Part shown: positions 26,603 through 35,621 of the stretch, one piece after another
Position numbering within the stretch: position 1 is the first letter of the stretch
Layout of the letters: every line of letters begins with the position of its first letter
From: Sphingomonas phyllosphaerae
GTDB lineage: Bacteria > Pseudomonadota > Alphaproteobacteria > Sphingomonadales > Sphingomonadaceae
DNA length: 64,000 bases
Reading direction: 5' to 3'
Assembly (NCBI GenBank): GCA_036946405.1
Contig: JAQIJC010000001.1
Coordinates: forward strand, 2,115,001 to 2,179,000
Notes under the pieces: model-generated
The model's input: the letters and a program-made list of their open reading frames with translations, nothing else
Told to the model about the DNA's origin: nothing
Databases searched by the model: none
Made by a program: the position numbers and the translations under genes

Positions 26603-27373
26603 ATGACTGACGCGACCCCCGCCGCATTGCCGCAATTCTACAGAGCGGTGACGCCGTTACTCAGCCAGCTTCACCAGAAGCTGATTTTTCGCGATCGCGA
26701 TCCCGCCGACTATCGCTTCGGCGCGGCAAGCCCCGCGATCGTCCTGACGACCGACGAGTTCATCCCGGCGGAAGCGGACTATCCGATCGTCTTCGCGAGC
26801 GCCGAAACCCCGATGCCGGTCGTGCTGACGGGAATGCCGGGCGCCACGAACCGTCACGTCGATGCGGACGGGCAGTGGGCGGCTGAACGGTACATTCCGG
26901 CCTATGTGCGCCGCTATCCGTTCCTGCTCGCCAAGCTCAACGAGAATGCGACCGATCTGACCCTATGCTTCGACAGCGAAAGTGATCGTTTCGTCGAGGG
27001 TGATGACGGCAATCTGTTCGATGGTGACGAGCCGACGGCATTGACCCGCGACGTCCTCGGTTTTTGCGAGCAGTTCGAAGGTGCGATCCGCCGCACCGAA
27101 AACTTCGTGCGCGAATTGCAGGATCTCGATCTCCTGATCGAGGCGGAAGCGAGCATGCCGGGCGAAGACGGCACGCCGCGCGTACTCCGCGGATTCCAGA
27201 TGGTATCGGAAGAAAAGCTCAAGAGCCTGCGCGGCGATCAATATCGCAAGCTCGTCCAGTCGGGGGCGCTGGCGCTGATCTTCGCGCATCTGTTCTCGCT
27301 GCGCCGGATCGGTTCGCTGTTCGCGCAGGAGCCGCAGCCGGAACAACACACGGCGTCATCAACCGGGCGCTGA
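26603..27373 (+). CDS. SapC family protein (second of two)
   Basis: A 256-aa paralogue of the preceding gene with the same motifs: FYRAVTPLLSQLH, DEFIPAEADYPIVF, YIPAYVRRYPFLLA, GNLFDGDE and GFQMVSEEKLKSLRG. The ATG at 26603 is preferred over a GTG at 26594 because GCGAAG lies at a better distance from it. It is the last gene of the EAL-adhesin cluster and is followed by a hairpin. Two SapC copies in a row suggest they work as a pair or form a heteromer (inference). Confidence 0.88.
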   Translation: MTDATPAALPQFYRAVTPLLSQLHQKLIFRDRDPADYRFGAASPAIVLTTDEFIPAEADYPIVFASAETPMPVVLTGMPGATNRHVDADGQWAAERYIPAYVRRYPFLLAKLNENATDLTLCFDSESDRFVEGDDGNLFDGDEPTALTRDVLGFCEQFEGAIRRTENFVRELQDLDLLIEAEASMPGEDGTPRVLRGFQMVSEEKLKSLRGDQYRKLVQSGALALIFAHLFSLRRIGSLFAQEPQPEQHTASSTGR

Positions 27374-27396
27374 TGGCGCTTACCGTGAGCGCCATC
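27372..27396 (+). terminator. hairpin at the end of the adhesin operon
   Basis: Perfect 9-bp arms GATGGCGCT and AGCGCCATC with a 7-nt loop, overlapping the stop codon of the second SapC gene. No U-tract follows, so it may act as a weak terminator or protect the 3' end of the mRNA. Confidence 0.4.
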
Positions 27397-27674
27397 GATC
27401 GCAGCCGGCGTCGGGGGGGCTCACGGTTGCGTCTGTAAGGACACGCGTGCTTGATGCCCCGGGCGCAAACACGCTTTCGAACCATTCTTCATCATGGCGC
27501 AGACCTGCTCCGAATGACGATTGTTCCGCAACCGCCGTTTGCGGCGCGGTGGATCCCGGACTGGGTTCAATATGACGGCTGAAACCTCCAAATAACCGCG
27601 CTTCGGCTTCGACGCCGAGCCGTTTCCGGGTGCGGCCGTTGCCAAGCGGCGCTGCGTGGCCGATGGAGCGGGAA

Positions 27675-27947
27675 ATGGAAAAGCCGCCAATAACCGAGGA
27701 TTATGCGCGCGGACGCCGCGACGGACTGCGACAGGCGTTGTCGATTCTTGAAGCCGAAGAGGCGAAATGGGAAAAGCTGCTTGGTGAAAGCCCGTCGTGG
27801 CGCACCAACGCGACGCGGGCGGTCCGTCACAAGACGTATCAGGTCGCAAGAACGCGCGTCCAGACGGCGCTCAACCGGCTGTTGCCGAAGAAGGACGCCA
27901 CCTTGCCGGCCGAAATCGCGACGATGATCGACCGCGCGGGATTATGA
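27675..27947 (+). CDS. small hypothetical protein (90 aa)
   Basis: A charged, probably helical protein (MEKPPITEDYARGRRDGLRQ at the start; LPAEIATMIDRAGL at the end). I prefer the ATG at 27675 because GGAG lies 6 nt upstream; an in-frame ATG at 27663 has no such site. It overlaps the convergent glucokinase gene by 6 nt. No family is recognised and no signal or membrane segment is seen. Biased codon use and the good ribosome-binding site favour a real gene. Confidence 0.55.
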   Translation: MEKPPITEDYARGRRDGLRQALSILEAEEAKWEKLLGESPSWRTNATRAVRHKTYQVARTRVQTALNRLLPKKDATLPAEIATMIDRAGL

Positions 27948-29000
27948 TGGAAGGACCGGCGTTCGTTCCGGAGGGCGCGGGGAGATCGGCAGGTCGGACG
28001 ATCGCCCCGACGGTCGCGACGCGCCTGCCTCGCGGAACGCGTGACGGGCCAAGGCATGTGCGGCGCCGTTGAGTTCGCCATGCTCCAACGCGGTGACCGA
28101 CCGCGGCACCGATGCGAGAAGCCGCATGTACTTGCCGGTACCCTGAAAGACCGCCGCCATCGGCGCGAGTGCAAGGATCTCGCGGAGTGCAACCGCCAGT
28201 TTCCCGGTGACGATCACGCCGTCCCACGCCCCGAAGCCGAGCACCAGTCCGCTGGTGTAGGTCCAGAACGCTTCGCACAACAGCTCGCATGCCCTGCGCG
28301 CGAGCGGATCGATGCCGGCGAGGCGCGTGATATCCTCGGGCTTGGTGAAACGCTTCTCAAGCTTCTGCGCGCGCGCCAGCTCGTTGTAGATGGCGACGAG
28401 GCCGGTGGCGGAGATCAGATGCTCGGCCACGACCGGATAACGCTCCGGAAAGATCGCGGCGACGAGATCGGCCATCTTCCGCGATGCCGGGGCGAAGCCG
28501 GCATGTCCGGCTTCGGTGGCGAGCACGTTCACGCTGCCGTCGGGCTCATGGACGAGCACCGACACGCCCAGTCCCGAGGTCATGCCGATCACGCAATAGG
28601 TGCCCGGACGTTGCAGGCAGACCGCCGGCATCGAGCCGAGCGGCAGCAACGTGTGGTGGCGATGGCCGCAAAGCGCCCACGCCTCGGCCTCGAAATCGTT
28701 AAGGATGAGCGGCGGCCGCCCGAGCATCGCCTGCAATCCCGACCGCGAGACATACCAGCGGGTGTGGGTGATGGAAATCGCGTCGCCGCGGGGCAACCCC
28801 GCGACGGCGATCGCCAGATTGGCGGGCAGCCGCGCCAGCCGCGAATCGTGCTGGAACGTCGAGAGCGCCCCGGAGACGCTCGAACTCTGCTCGGACCCAT
28901 ATTGCCGCATACTGCTGGGAACGAGTTCCCCGGCGCTGTCGGTCAGCGCGAAGCGCAGCCCCTTGCGGCCGACATGTGCGACAATCCCTGCGGCATCCAT
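27942..29000 (-). CDS. glucokinase family protein with altered phosphate-binding loop
   Basis: A 352-aa Glk-family protein. The ATG at 29000 has GGAAGGGG 6 nt upstream; an ATG at 29006 touches that same site and is less likely. Conserved parts are LNDFEAEAWAL (with the catalytic Asp), EAGHAGFAP, GLVAIYNEL and VIVTGKL. The N-terminal DxGGTN nucleotide loop, however, reads HVGRKG (Asp to His, GGTN to GRKG). The second loop reads GMTSGLG instead of GPGTGLG, and the C-terminus is about 25 residues longer, Pro/Arg/Ser-rich. The usual role is ATP-dependent phosphorylation of glucose. The changed loop makes activity uncertain, and a regulatory or different substrate role is possible. Confidence 0.75.
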   Translation of the reverse strand: MDAAGIVAHVGRKGLRFALTDSAGELVPSSMRQYGSEQSSSVSGALSTFQHDSRLARLPANLAIAVAGLPRGDAISITHTRWYVSRSGLQAMLGRPPLILNDFEAEAWALCGHRHHTLLPLGSMPAVCLQRPGTYCVIGMTSGLGVSVLVHEPDGSVNVLATEAGHAGFAPASRKMADLVAAIFPERYPVVAEHLISATGLVAIYNELARAQKLEKRFTKPEDITRLAGIDPLARRACELLCEAFWTYTSGLVLGFGAWDGVIVTGKLAVALREILALAPMAAVFQGTGKYMRLLASVPRSVTALEHGELNGAAHALARHAFREAGASRPSGRSSDLPISPRPPERTPVLPS

Positions 29001-29201
29001 GCGCATCCCCTTCCGTCGAGGCTGCCCATGTCAACCCTCTCGCTAGGGGTGTGGTAAGCGACAATTACTGTCAAACCACTAAAAACCATTGATCGTCAGA
29101 GATTTGGCTTTTGATCGTCCTTAACGCCTGCCGATGCCGGGGTCGCATGTGTATCGTCATGCAATCCTTCGCATTTCGATGAATCCTGCTAGCAGTCTCT
29201 C

Positions 29202-29399
29202 ATGCTGAAAGTCAGAGAGAAGCGCCGCGCGATCGAAGCCAAGCGAGCCGTCGCGCGATTGGCTGCCGTGAAGGCGGCGATCATCGCGCTTGATGACGAG
29301 GATCTTCTCGACTTCGCCGACATCTTTTCGGAGCGCGAAGCGACACCGCTGCGCGACATCGCCGAGGCCGAGATGCGGCGTCGTGACATCAGCCTCTGA
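29202..29399 (+). CDS. small hypothetical protein (65 aa)
   Basis: A 65-aa highly charged protein (MLKVREKRRAIEAKRAVARL...), likely two helices, with an acidic DDEDLLDFADIF in the middle. No clear Shine-Dalgarno precedes the ATG. It stands alone between glk and the Kef-type antiporter, which are both on the other strand. No family is recognised; it is plausible from composition but weakly supported. Confidence 0.45.
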   Translation: MLKVREKRRAIEAKRAVARLAAVKAAIIALDDEDLLDFADIFSEREATPLRDIAEAEMRRRDISL

Positions 29400-29423
29400 G
29401 GCACGCGCCGTCGCCGCTCCGGT

Positions 29424-30728
29424 TCAGGACAGCGCCCGTTCCGGAGCAGGCGCTGCGCCTTCGTCGTCGAGCGCGCCCAGTTCGCCGCGTGCACGGGCAC
29501 GGCGACCATAGACGAATTCGAACAACGGCGAGGTCATCAGCGTCGTCGCGATCGCCATCAGCACGAGCATCGAGAACAGTGCCGGCCCGATGATGCCGCG
29601 TGCCAGCCCGATGTTGATGATGATCAGCTCCATCAGTCCGCGCGCGTTCATCAGCGCGCCGACCCCGAGCGCAGTGGCATTGTCCTGCCCGGTAAGCCGC
29701 GCCGCCGCCCAGCATGCGCCGCCCTTTGCGACGATCGACGCGGCGAGCACCACCAGCGTGACGACGAGCAGCGCCGGATCGGCCACCAGCGCCAGCTGCG
29801 TGTTGAGCCCGCTGAACGTGAAGAAGCACGGTAGCAGCAGCAGCACGGTCATCGGTTCGAGCTGCCGCCGCAAACCTTCTGCAAAGGCGCCGCGCGGCAT
29901 CGCCACGCCGAGCAGGAAGCCGCCGAACACCGCGTGCATGCCGACCGCATCCATCGCGAAGGCGGCAAGCAGGAACAGCATCAGCGCAATGCCCGTCTCG
30001 GTCTGACCCACCATTCCGGTCCGCTCCGCCCGCGCGCCGAGTGGGCGCAACAGCCGGGGGCCAACGCCGAGCACCACGACCGCGAAGATCGCCGCGCCGC
30101 CGATCACCTTGATCGCGACGCCGGCTCCGTCACCGAAGGTCGCCAGCACCACCGCCAACACCGTCCACGCCCCGGCGTCGTCGATCGCGCCCGAAGAAAG
30201 CGACAGCGTGCCGAGCGGCGTGCCCGACAGCCCGCGTTCGTGGATGATCCGGGCGAGCATCGGGAAGGCGGTGATCGCGATGCACGCGCCGGTGAACAAG
30301 GCGGCCTGCGTCGCGGTGACCGTGGGGCCGAACAGTCCGGGGATCGAGCGAAGCCACGGGGCGAGCACGACCGCGACCGCAAATGGTGCGATCATTCCCG
30401 ACAGCGACACGGCGGTGGCGCTACGTGCGTTGCTGCGGAAATGGTCCGCGCGGAAGCCGAGCCCGACGATGAACATGTAGAGCCCGACGCCGAGCTGCGC
30501 GACCGCATAGAGCAGCCCGCGCGTCTCCTTCGGGAACAGCAGCGCCTGCCACTCCGGGGCGAGCAGCCCGAGCAGCGACGGTCCGAGCAAGACGCCCGCG
30601 ATCATCTCGCCGACGACCTGGGGTTGTCCGAGATAGCGTTTCGCCAGCCAGCCGACGCCGCGAGATACCGCGACGATCGCAAACAGTTGCATGAAGAAAA
30701 GGACGCTGAGCTGCGCCGGTGCCATCAC
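29424..30728 (-). CDS. Kef-type/CPA2 cation:proton antiporter
   Basis: A 434-aa polytopic inner-membrane protein of about 12 hydrophobic segments. Family motifs include QPQVVGEMIAGVLLGPSLLG near the N-terminus, GACIAITAFPMLARII, AIDDAGAW (the acidic pair of the exchange site) and MNARGLMELIIINIGL in the penultimate segments. It exchanges Na+ or K+ for H+, with a role in pH or ion balance. It lacks the TrkA-N regulatory domain of KefB/KefC, so it resembles the shorter CPA2 exchangers. It is not obviously in an operon. Confidence 0.88.
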   Translation of the reverse strand: MMAPAQLSVLFFMQLFAIVAVSRGVGWLAKRYLGQPQVVGEMIAGVLLGPSLLGLLAPEWQALLFPKETRGLLYAVAQLGVGLYMFIVGLGFRADHFRSNARSATAVSLSGMIAPFAVAVVLAPWLRSIPGLFGPTVTATQAALFTGACIAITAFPMLARIIHERGLSGTPLGTLSLSSGAIDDAGAWTVLAVVLATFGDGAGVAIKVIGGAAIFAVVVLGVGPRLLRPLGARAERTGMVGQTETGIALMLFLLAAFAMDAVGMHAVFGGFLLGVAMPRGAFAEGLRRQLEPMTVLLLLPCFFTFSGLNTQLALVADPALLVVTLVVLAASIVAKGGACWAAARLTGQDNATALGVGALMNARGLMELIIINIGLARGIIGPALFSMLVLMAIATTLMTSPLFEFVYGRRARARGELGALDDEGAAPAPERALS

Positions 30729-30792
30729 GAATCCCCACCCGTTTTGCGCAGGCTAACGCGAGAGGTCGGCGCGCTCAACGACGATGTTTGCG

Positions 30793-31167
30793 CTATCGGC
30801 CGCCGGTCTTGCGGGTGAGCGCCGCGACGCAGCTGGCGCGATCGATGCTGCTGCCGTCACGCTGTCGTGCGTCGACCCAGGTGACGCGCGGCTCGGCGCG
30901 ATCGGCGGTGGGATAGAGATAGGCGTCGAGGATGCAGATCGCGCTCGAGAACTGCAGCTTGCGCGCCGTTCCTTCGCGCACGTCGGCGTCGGGCTGACCG
31001 AAGCTGCGCGTCAGTTGCGCGGCATCCTGTCCCATCACCGCCTCCAGCCCCAGTGTCGGGAGTGCGACCGGAACCGCGCGCGCCACCGCCGGGCGCTGTG
31101 CAGTGGTGGTCGCGCACCCGGCGAGCATGGGCAGGAGCAGCAGCGCGGCGGAGTCTAGGAGCTTCAT
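30793..31167 (-). CDS. small lipoprotein
   Basis: A 124-aa protein. A lipobox is visible (MKLLDSAALLLLPMLAGCATT), giving a lipidated Cys near residue 18. A central QDAAQLTRSFGQPDADVREGTARKLQF resembles short envelope lipoproteins of sphingomonads. I chose the ATG at 31167 because it starts the signal peptide; the frame itself stays open far upstream. Its start overlaps the stop codon of the EI24 gene (ATGA), so the two are likely co-translated. The function is unknown. Confidence 0.75.
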   Translation of the reverse strand: MKLLDSAALLLLPMLAGCATTTAQRPAVARAVPVALPTLGLEAVMGQDAAQLTRSFGQPDADVREGTARKLQFSSAICILDAYLYPTADRAEPRVTWVDARQRDGSSIDRASCVAALTRKTGGR

Positions 31168-31835
31168 CGGCGGTTTCCGTGGAACAGATGCGTCGCCATC
31201 GCCGCGCCCAGCACGGGCGCGAGGATGTTGAGCAGCGGAACCACGAACAGCCCGGTCGCGGCAAGCCCCAGCACGAAGCGCCGCCCGGCGGTCGCCGCGC
31301 GCCAGTCTCGCATCGCCGCAGCGGGCAGATGACGCGCCGCGACCATCTCGCCGAGATCGCGCCCGAGCAGCCAGCCGTTGACGACGAAGAATGCCGCCGC
31401 GGTGCCGATCCCTGTGACCAGCAGCGCGATATATACCGGCGCGGCGAGCAGGTTGACCGCGACGAACCGCCCGGCCGAGGCTAGCCCCATCCGCACGCCG
31501 CCTGCCAGCGATACCGGGCGCGCTGTCGCCAGCGCCTGCGGGTAATGCCGCCGTTCGACCGCCTCGACGATGGTATCGGCGAACAGCCCTACAACCAGCA
31601 TCGCCACCGCCCGGAACAGCAGCCACCCGCCGAACACGGCCAGCAACGTGGCGGCGACGCCGGCGAGCGTGCCATGCCCGCTGACTCCGGCGAGAGCGGT
31701 GTCGATCAGCCACCACGCGCCGGCACCAAGCGCGACGAAGATGCCCAGCGTGATCGCCAGCGACAGTGCGAGCACGCGCAGGATCGCAGCGTCGCCGAGT
31801 TGCTGCACCGAGAGCCAGAATGCGCGCATCATCAT
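31164..31835 (-). CDS. EI24 domain membrane protein (CysZ-like)
   Basis: A 223-aa protein with about four to six hydrophobic segments (LALSLAITLGIFVALGAGAW, FLLPLLNIL-type C-terminus). The family segment FADTIVEAVERRHYP and the AVNGWLLGRDLGEMVA-like stretch fit EI24/CysZ proteins. Of three successive ATG codons (31829-31835) I took the outermost. E. coli CysZ moves sulfate; most other EI24 proteins have no proven substrate, so no transport role is claimed. It is divergent from the adenosine kinase gene and coupled to the downstream lipoprotein. Confidence 0.75.
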   Translation of the reverse strand: MMMRAFWLSVQQLGDAAILRVLALSLAITLGIFVALGAGAWWLIDTALAGVSGHGTLAGVAATLLAVFGGWLLFRAVAMLVVGLFADTIVEAVERRHYPQALATARPVSLAGGVRMGLASAGRFVAVNLLAAPVYIALLVTGIGTAAAFFVVNGWLLGRDLGEMVAARHLPAAAMRDWRAATAGRRFVLGLAATGLFVVPLLNILAPVLGAAMATHLFHGNRR

Positions 31836-31919
31836 GCGGCGATGCGCCTCGCTTGCCCGTTGCGCAAGCCGCGACCGCACTCTAGTCGGGCGCTTTGCGC
31901 GCTTCCAGGAACCAGCACC

Positions 31920-32912
31920 TTGACCGAACCCCATTATGACGTGGTCGCGATCGGCAACGCCATCGTCGACATCCTCTCGCCCGCCACCGACTCGTTCATC
32001 GCCGAGAATGGCATGACCAAGGGCGCGATGGCGCTGGTCTTTTCGCCCGAGGAAGCCGACGCGCTCTATGCGAAGATGGGACCGGGGCAGGAAGTGTCGG
32101 GCGGATCGGCCGCGAACACGATCGCGGGGATGGCGGCGCTGGGCAGCCAGTGCGCGTTCATCGGGCAGGTCGCCGACGATCAGCTCGGCGAGGTTTTCGC
32201 GCACGACATCCGTGCGGCGGGCATCCGCTTCGACACCGCATCGCGCGCCGGTGCGCCGACGACCGGCCGCTGCCTGATCTTCGTGACGCCCGACGGGCAG
32301 CGCACGATGAATACCTTCCTTGGTGCCTCGCATTATCTGCCGGCCGAGGCGCTGGACGCCGGGCTGATCGCCGATGCGCGCTATCTGTATCTCGAGGGCT
32401 ATCTCTGGGATCCCGAAGAGCCGCGCGCCGCGATGCGCGCCGCGATCGACATTGCGCGCGGGGCGGGTCGCAAGGTCGCCTTCACGCTGTCGGCCGAGTT
32501 CGTAATCGATCGCCACCGCGACGCTTTCCACGCGCTGATCGATCAGGGGGTGATCGACGTGCTGTTCGCGAACGAGACCGAGATCATGTTCCTGACGCAG
32601 ACCGACACGGTCGACGCGGCAGTGGCGGCGGTGCAGGGCAAGGTGCCGCTGGTCGTCGTCACGCTCGCCGAGCGCGGGGCGATGGCGGTCGCGGGCGGCG
32701 AGCGCGTTGTGGTGCCGGCGCAGCCGATCGACAAGGTGGTCGACACGACCGGCGCGGGCGATCTGTTCGCGGCGGGCTTCCTGCACGGTCAGGCGCAGGG
32801 CAAGTCGCTGGAGGCGTCGCTGACGCTCGGCGCGATCTGTGCGGCCGAGGTGATCCAGCATTTCGGCGCGCGGCCGATCGTCGATTTGAAGGCGATCACC
32901 GCGGGGGTTTAA
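31920..32912 (+). CDS. adenosine kinase / PfkB-family sugar kinase
   Basis: A 330-aa kinase of the ribokinase (PfkB) fold, close to the usual length. N-terminal YDVVAIGNAIVDILSP, the GGSAANT substrate motif, and the C-terminal PfkB signature DTTGAGDLFAAGFL with the catalytic Asp are all present. It probably phosphorylates adenosine to AMP in purine salvage; another nucleoside or sugar cannot be excluded. No ATG precedes the conserved start: the best start is TTG at 31920 behind AGGA, which keeps the expected first residues (M-T-E-P-H-Y-D). The first ATG, at 32013, would cut away the first strand. Confidence 0.88.
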   Translation: MTEPHYDVVAIGNAIVDILSPATDSFIAENGMTKGAMALVFSPEEADALYAKMGPGQEVSGGSAANTIAGMAALGSQCAFIGQVADDQLGEVFAHDIRAAGIRFDTASRAGAPTTGRCLIFVTPDGQRTMNTFLGASHYLPAEALDAGLIADARYLYLEGYLWDPEEPRAAMRAAIDIARGAGRKVAFTLSAEFVIDRHRDAFHALIDQGVIDVLFANETEIMFLTQTDTVDAAVAAVQGKVPLVVVTLAERGAMAVAGGERVVVPAQPIDKVVDTTGAGDLFAAGFLHGQAQGKSLEASLTLGAICAAEVIQHFGARPIVDLKAITAGV

Positions 32913-32935
32913 CGTCGGGCGGGGGATCAGTTCTC

Positions 32936-33072
32936 TCCCGTCGCCCCTGCGAAGGCAGGGGCCCATGACTATGTCGTCTAGTATGCCCGTGGACACAGGT
33001 GCGGCGTGCGTGTGTCGGGGTCTTATCCCAACTCCACTGACATAGGCCCCTGCCTGCGCAGGGGCGACGGGA
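32936..33072. repeat. inverted pair of REP-like palindromes
   Basis: CCCCTGC-GAAG-GCAGGGG (in 32936-32965) and CCCCTGC-CTGC-GCAGGGG (in 33044-33072) are each hairpins. Their flanks TCCCGTCG and CGACGGGA make the two copies mirror images over about 70 nt of unique sequence. A similar core is at 38831. It lies between the adenosine kinase and hrpB and may stop transcription. Confidence 0.8.
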
Positions 33073-33118
33073 GGGTCAGCGGTTCTCAAGCACGCGTCGA
33101 TCTGCCACAGACCCGCGC

Positions 33119-35539
33119 GTGACCTCGCTGCCGATCCATGCTGTCCTGCCCGACCTGCTCGCCGCCCTGCGCGAGCGGTCGTCGGCGGTGCTGATCGCAC
33201 CGCCGGGGGCGGGCAAGACCACCGCGGTAGCGCCTGCGCTGATCGGTGAGCCGTGGTGCACGGGCGAGGTGCTGGTTACCAGCCCGCGCCGGCTCGCGGC
33301 GCGGGCGGCGGCGGAGCGGATGGCGGCGCAGGCGGGCGAGCCGGTCGGGCGCACTTTCGGCTATGCGACACGGCTCGACAGCAAGCGGTCGGCGGCCACG
33401 CGCGTGACGGTCGTGACCGAGGGCATCCTGACCGCGCGGCTACAGGACGATCCCGAGTTGACCGGCGTCGCGGCGATCCTGTTCGACGAAGTGCACGAGC
33501 GCAGCCTCGACGGCGATTTCGGGCTCGCGCTGGCGCTTGACGCGCAGGCCGGGCTGCGGCCCGATCTACGGGTGGTGGCGATGTCGGCGACGCTCGACGG
33601 GGCGCGGTTCGCGGCGTTGATGGACGATGCGCCGATGATCGAGAGCGAGGGGCGGAGCCATCCGCTCGAGCTGCGGCATGTCGGCCGTGCCGCCGAGGCG
33701 CGGATCGAGGAGGCGATGGCGTCCGCGGTGCGGCGCGCCTTGGCCGAGGAAGACGGCGGGGTGCTCGCCTTCCTGCCCGGTGTCGCCGAGATCGAGCGCA
33801 CCGCCGAGCGGATCGGTGAGCTGCCTGGCGTCCGGCTGCACCGGCTGCATGGCAGCCTCGACCCGGCGGCGCAGCGCGCGGCGATCCGCGCCGAGTCCAA
33901 CGGTGCGCGCAAGCTGGTGCTCGCGACCTCGATCGCCGAGACGAGCCTGACGCTCGACGGCATTCGCGTGGTGGTCGACAGTGGGCTCGCGCGCCGCCCG
34001 CGCTACGATCGCGCCGCGGGGATGACCCGGTTGGTCACCGAGCGCGCGAGCCAGGCGGCGGCGACGCAGCGCGCCGGGCGTGCCGCGCGGCAGAAGCCGG
34101 GGGTCGCGTATCGCTTGTGGGAGGCGGCGGCGACTGCGGGCATCCCGCGCTTCGACCCACCGGAGATCCTTGAGGCCGATCTGTCGGCGCTGGTGCTGGC
34201 GTGCGCCTTGTGGGGTGTCGCGGATCCGCGCGCGCTGCGCTGGATCGACGCGCCACCGGCGGTGGCGATCGACGAGGCACGCGCGCGGCTGCTCGGGCTG
34301 GGGGCGATCGACGCGGACGGGCGGCCGACCGCGCATGGTCGCCGAATTGCGCGGCTGCCGATGACGCCGCGGCTCGCGCATATGCTGCTCAGCGCGGGCG
34401 ACAAGCGGCTGGCGGCGGAGATTGCGGTGCTGTTGCAGGAGCGCGGACTGGGCGGGCAGGACGCCGATCTCGAACTGCGGCTGCGGCGCTGGCGCGGCGA
34501 TCGCTCGCCCAAGGCGGAGAATGCGCGCGCGCTGGCGAAGCGCTGGGCAGCGATGGCGGGAGGCGAGGGCAGCGGTGATACGATTGCGGCGTGCGTGGCG
34601 CTGGCCTTCCCGGATCGCGTCGCGCGGCGGCGCGATGCGAGCGGCGAGCGCTGGGTGTCGGCGGGCGGACGCGGGTTCCGGCTCGAGGCGACCTCGTCGC
34701 TGGCGCGCGCGGAGTGGCTGGCGGTCGCGGAAACGCAGGGAATGGCGGCGGGCGCGCGCATTCTTTCGGCCGCGACGATCGATGCCGATGACGTCGAGAC
34801 GCTGTTCGCCGAGCGGATCGAAACGCGCCGAACCGCGGTGTTCGATCCGGCGACCGGCGGCGTCCAGCCACTGCGCGAGCGGCGGATCGGCGCCATCCGG
34901 GTCTCCAGCGGGCCGGACAGCCAGGCGGACCCGGCGGCGGTGGCGGCGGCACTGGTCGAGGGGGTGCGCGTGCATGGCGTCGCTTTGTTGCCGTGGTCCG
35001 AAGGGGCACGAGCGCTGCGAACGCGGGCGGCCTATGCGGGCGTGCCGCTCGACGACGAAGCGCTGGTCGAGCGGCTCGACGAATGGTTGCCGGCGCTGGT
35101 GGCAGGCAAGCGGCGGCTCGATGCCGTCGCGCCGGGCGCGCTGACCGACGCATTGCGCACGCTGCTCGGCTGGGATGCCCTGCGCCAGATCGATCGGTTG
35201 GCGCCGGGTGACTTCACCAGTCCGGCCGGTTCGACGCACGCGATCGATTATGGTGCCGAGGCGGGTCCGACCGTCGAGTTGCGCGTGCAGGCGTTGTTCG
35301 GGCTGGCCGAGCATCCGGTGGTCGGCGAGCGGCGGGTGCCGCTGGTGCTGTCGCTGACCTCGCCTGCCGGACGACCGATCCAGACGACCCGCGACCTGCC
35401 CGGCTTCTGGGCAGGGAGTTGGCGTGACGTGGCGCGCGAGATGCGCGGGCGCTATCCGCGGCATCCGTGGCCCGACGATCCGGCTGCCGCCGCGCCGACA
35501 CTCCGCACCAAGAATGCGGATGCGCGGCGTGGCAGGTGA
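33119..35539 (+). CDS. hrpB: ATP-dependent helicase HrpB
   Basis: An 806-aa DEAH/DExH helicase, the usual HrpB length. Walker A (PPGAGKTT) is near residue 28 and Walker B (FDEVHERS) near 120. SATLD, LATSIAETSLTLDGIRVVVDSG and QRAGRAAR (motif VI) follow, then the HrpB C-terminal domain ending in GRYPRHPWPDDP. It starts with GTG at 33119. The cellular role of HrpB helicases is still poorly defined; they are taken to act on RNA. Confidence 0.93.
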   Translation: MTSLPIHAVLPDLLAALRERSSAVLIAPPGAGKTTAVAPALIGEPWCTGEVLVTSPRRLAARAAAERMAAQAGEPVGRTFGYATRLDSKRSAATRVTVVTEGILTARLQDDPELTGVAAILFDEVHERSLDGDFGLALALDAQAGLRPDLRVVAMSATLDGARFAALMDDAPMIESEGRSHPLELRHVGRAAEARIEEAMASAVRRALAEEDGGVLAFLPGVAEIERTAERIGELPGVRLHRLHGSLDPAAQRAAIRAESNGARKLVLATSIAETSLTLDGIRVVVDSGLARRPRYDRAAGMTRLVTERASQAAATQRAGRAARQKPGVAYRLWEAAATAGIPRFDPPEILEADLSALVLACALWGVADPRALRWIDAPPAVAIDEARARLLGLGAIDADGRPTAHGRRIARLPMTPRLAHMLLSAGDKRLAAEIAVLLQERGLGGQDADLELRLRRWRGDRSPKAENARALAKRWAAMAGGEGSGDTIAACVALAFPDRVARRRDASGERWVSAGGRGFRLEATSSLARAEWLAVAETQGMAAGARILSAATIDADDVETLFAERIETRRTAVFDPATGGVQPLRERRIGAIRVSSGPDSQADPAAVAAALVEGVRVHGVALLPWSEGARALRTRAAYAGVPLDDEALVERLDEWLPALVAGKRRLDAVAPGALTDALRTLLGWDALRQIDRLAPGDFTSPAGSTHAIDYGAEAGPTVELRVQALFGLAEHPVVGERRVPLVLSLTSPAGRPIQTTRDLPGFWAGSWRDVAREMRGRYPRHPWPDDPAAAAPTLRTKNADARRGR

Positions 35540-35621
35540 ACGGGGGCGGTGCGGCCGGCCGTTACCGCTTGCCCGCCTTGTCGGGCGACCGTACATCCGG
35601 GCGTCGAACGGGGAGACGGTC

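Noticed and set aside
31836..33200. Upstream extension of the EI24 frame on the minus strand
   Set aside because: It covers the adenosine kinase gene antisense and a repeat; the membrane-protein sequence begins only at the ATG cluster 31829-31835.
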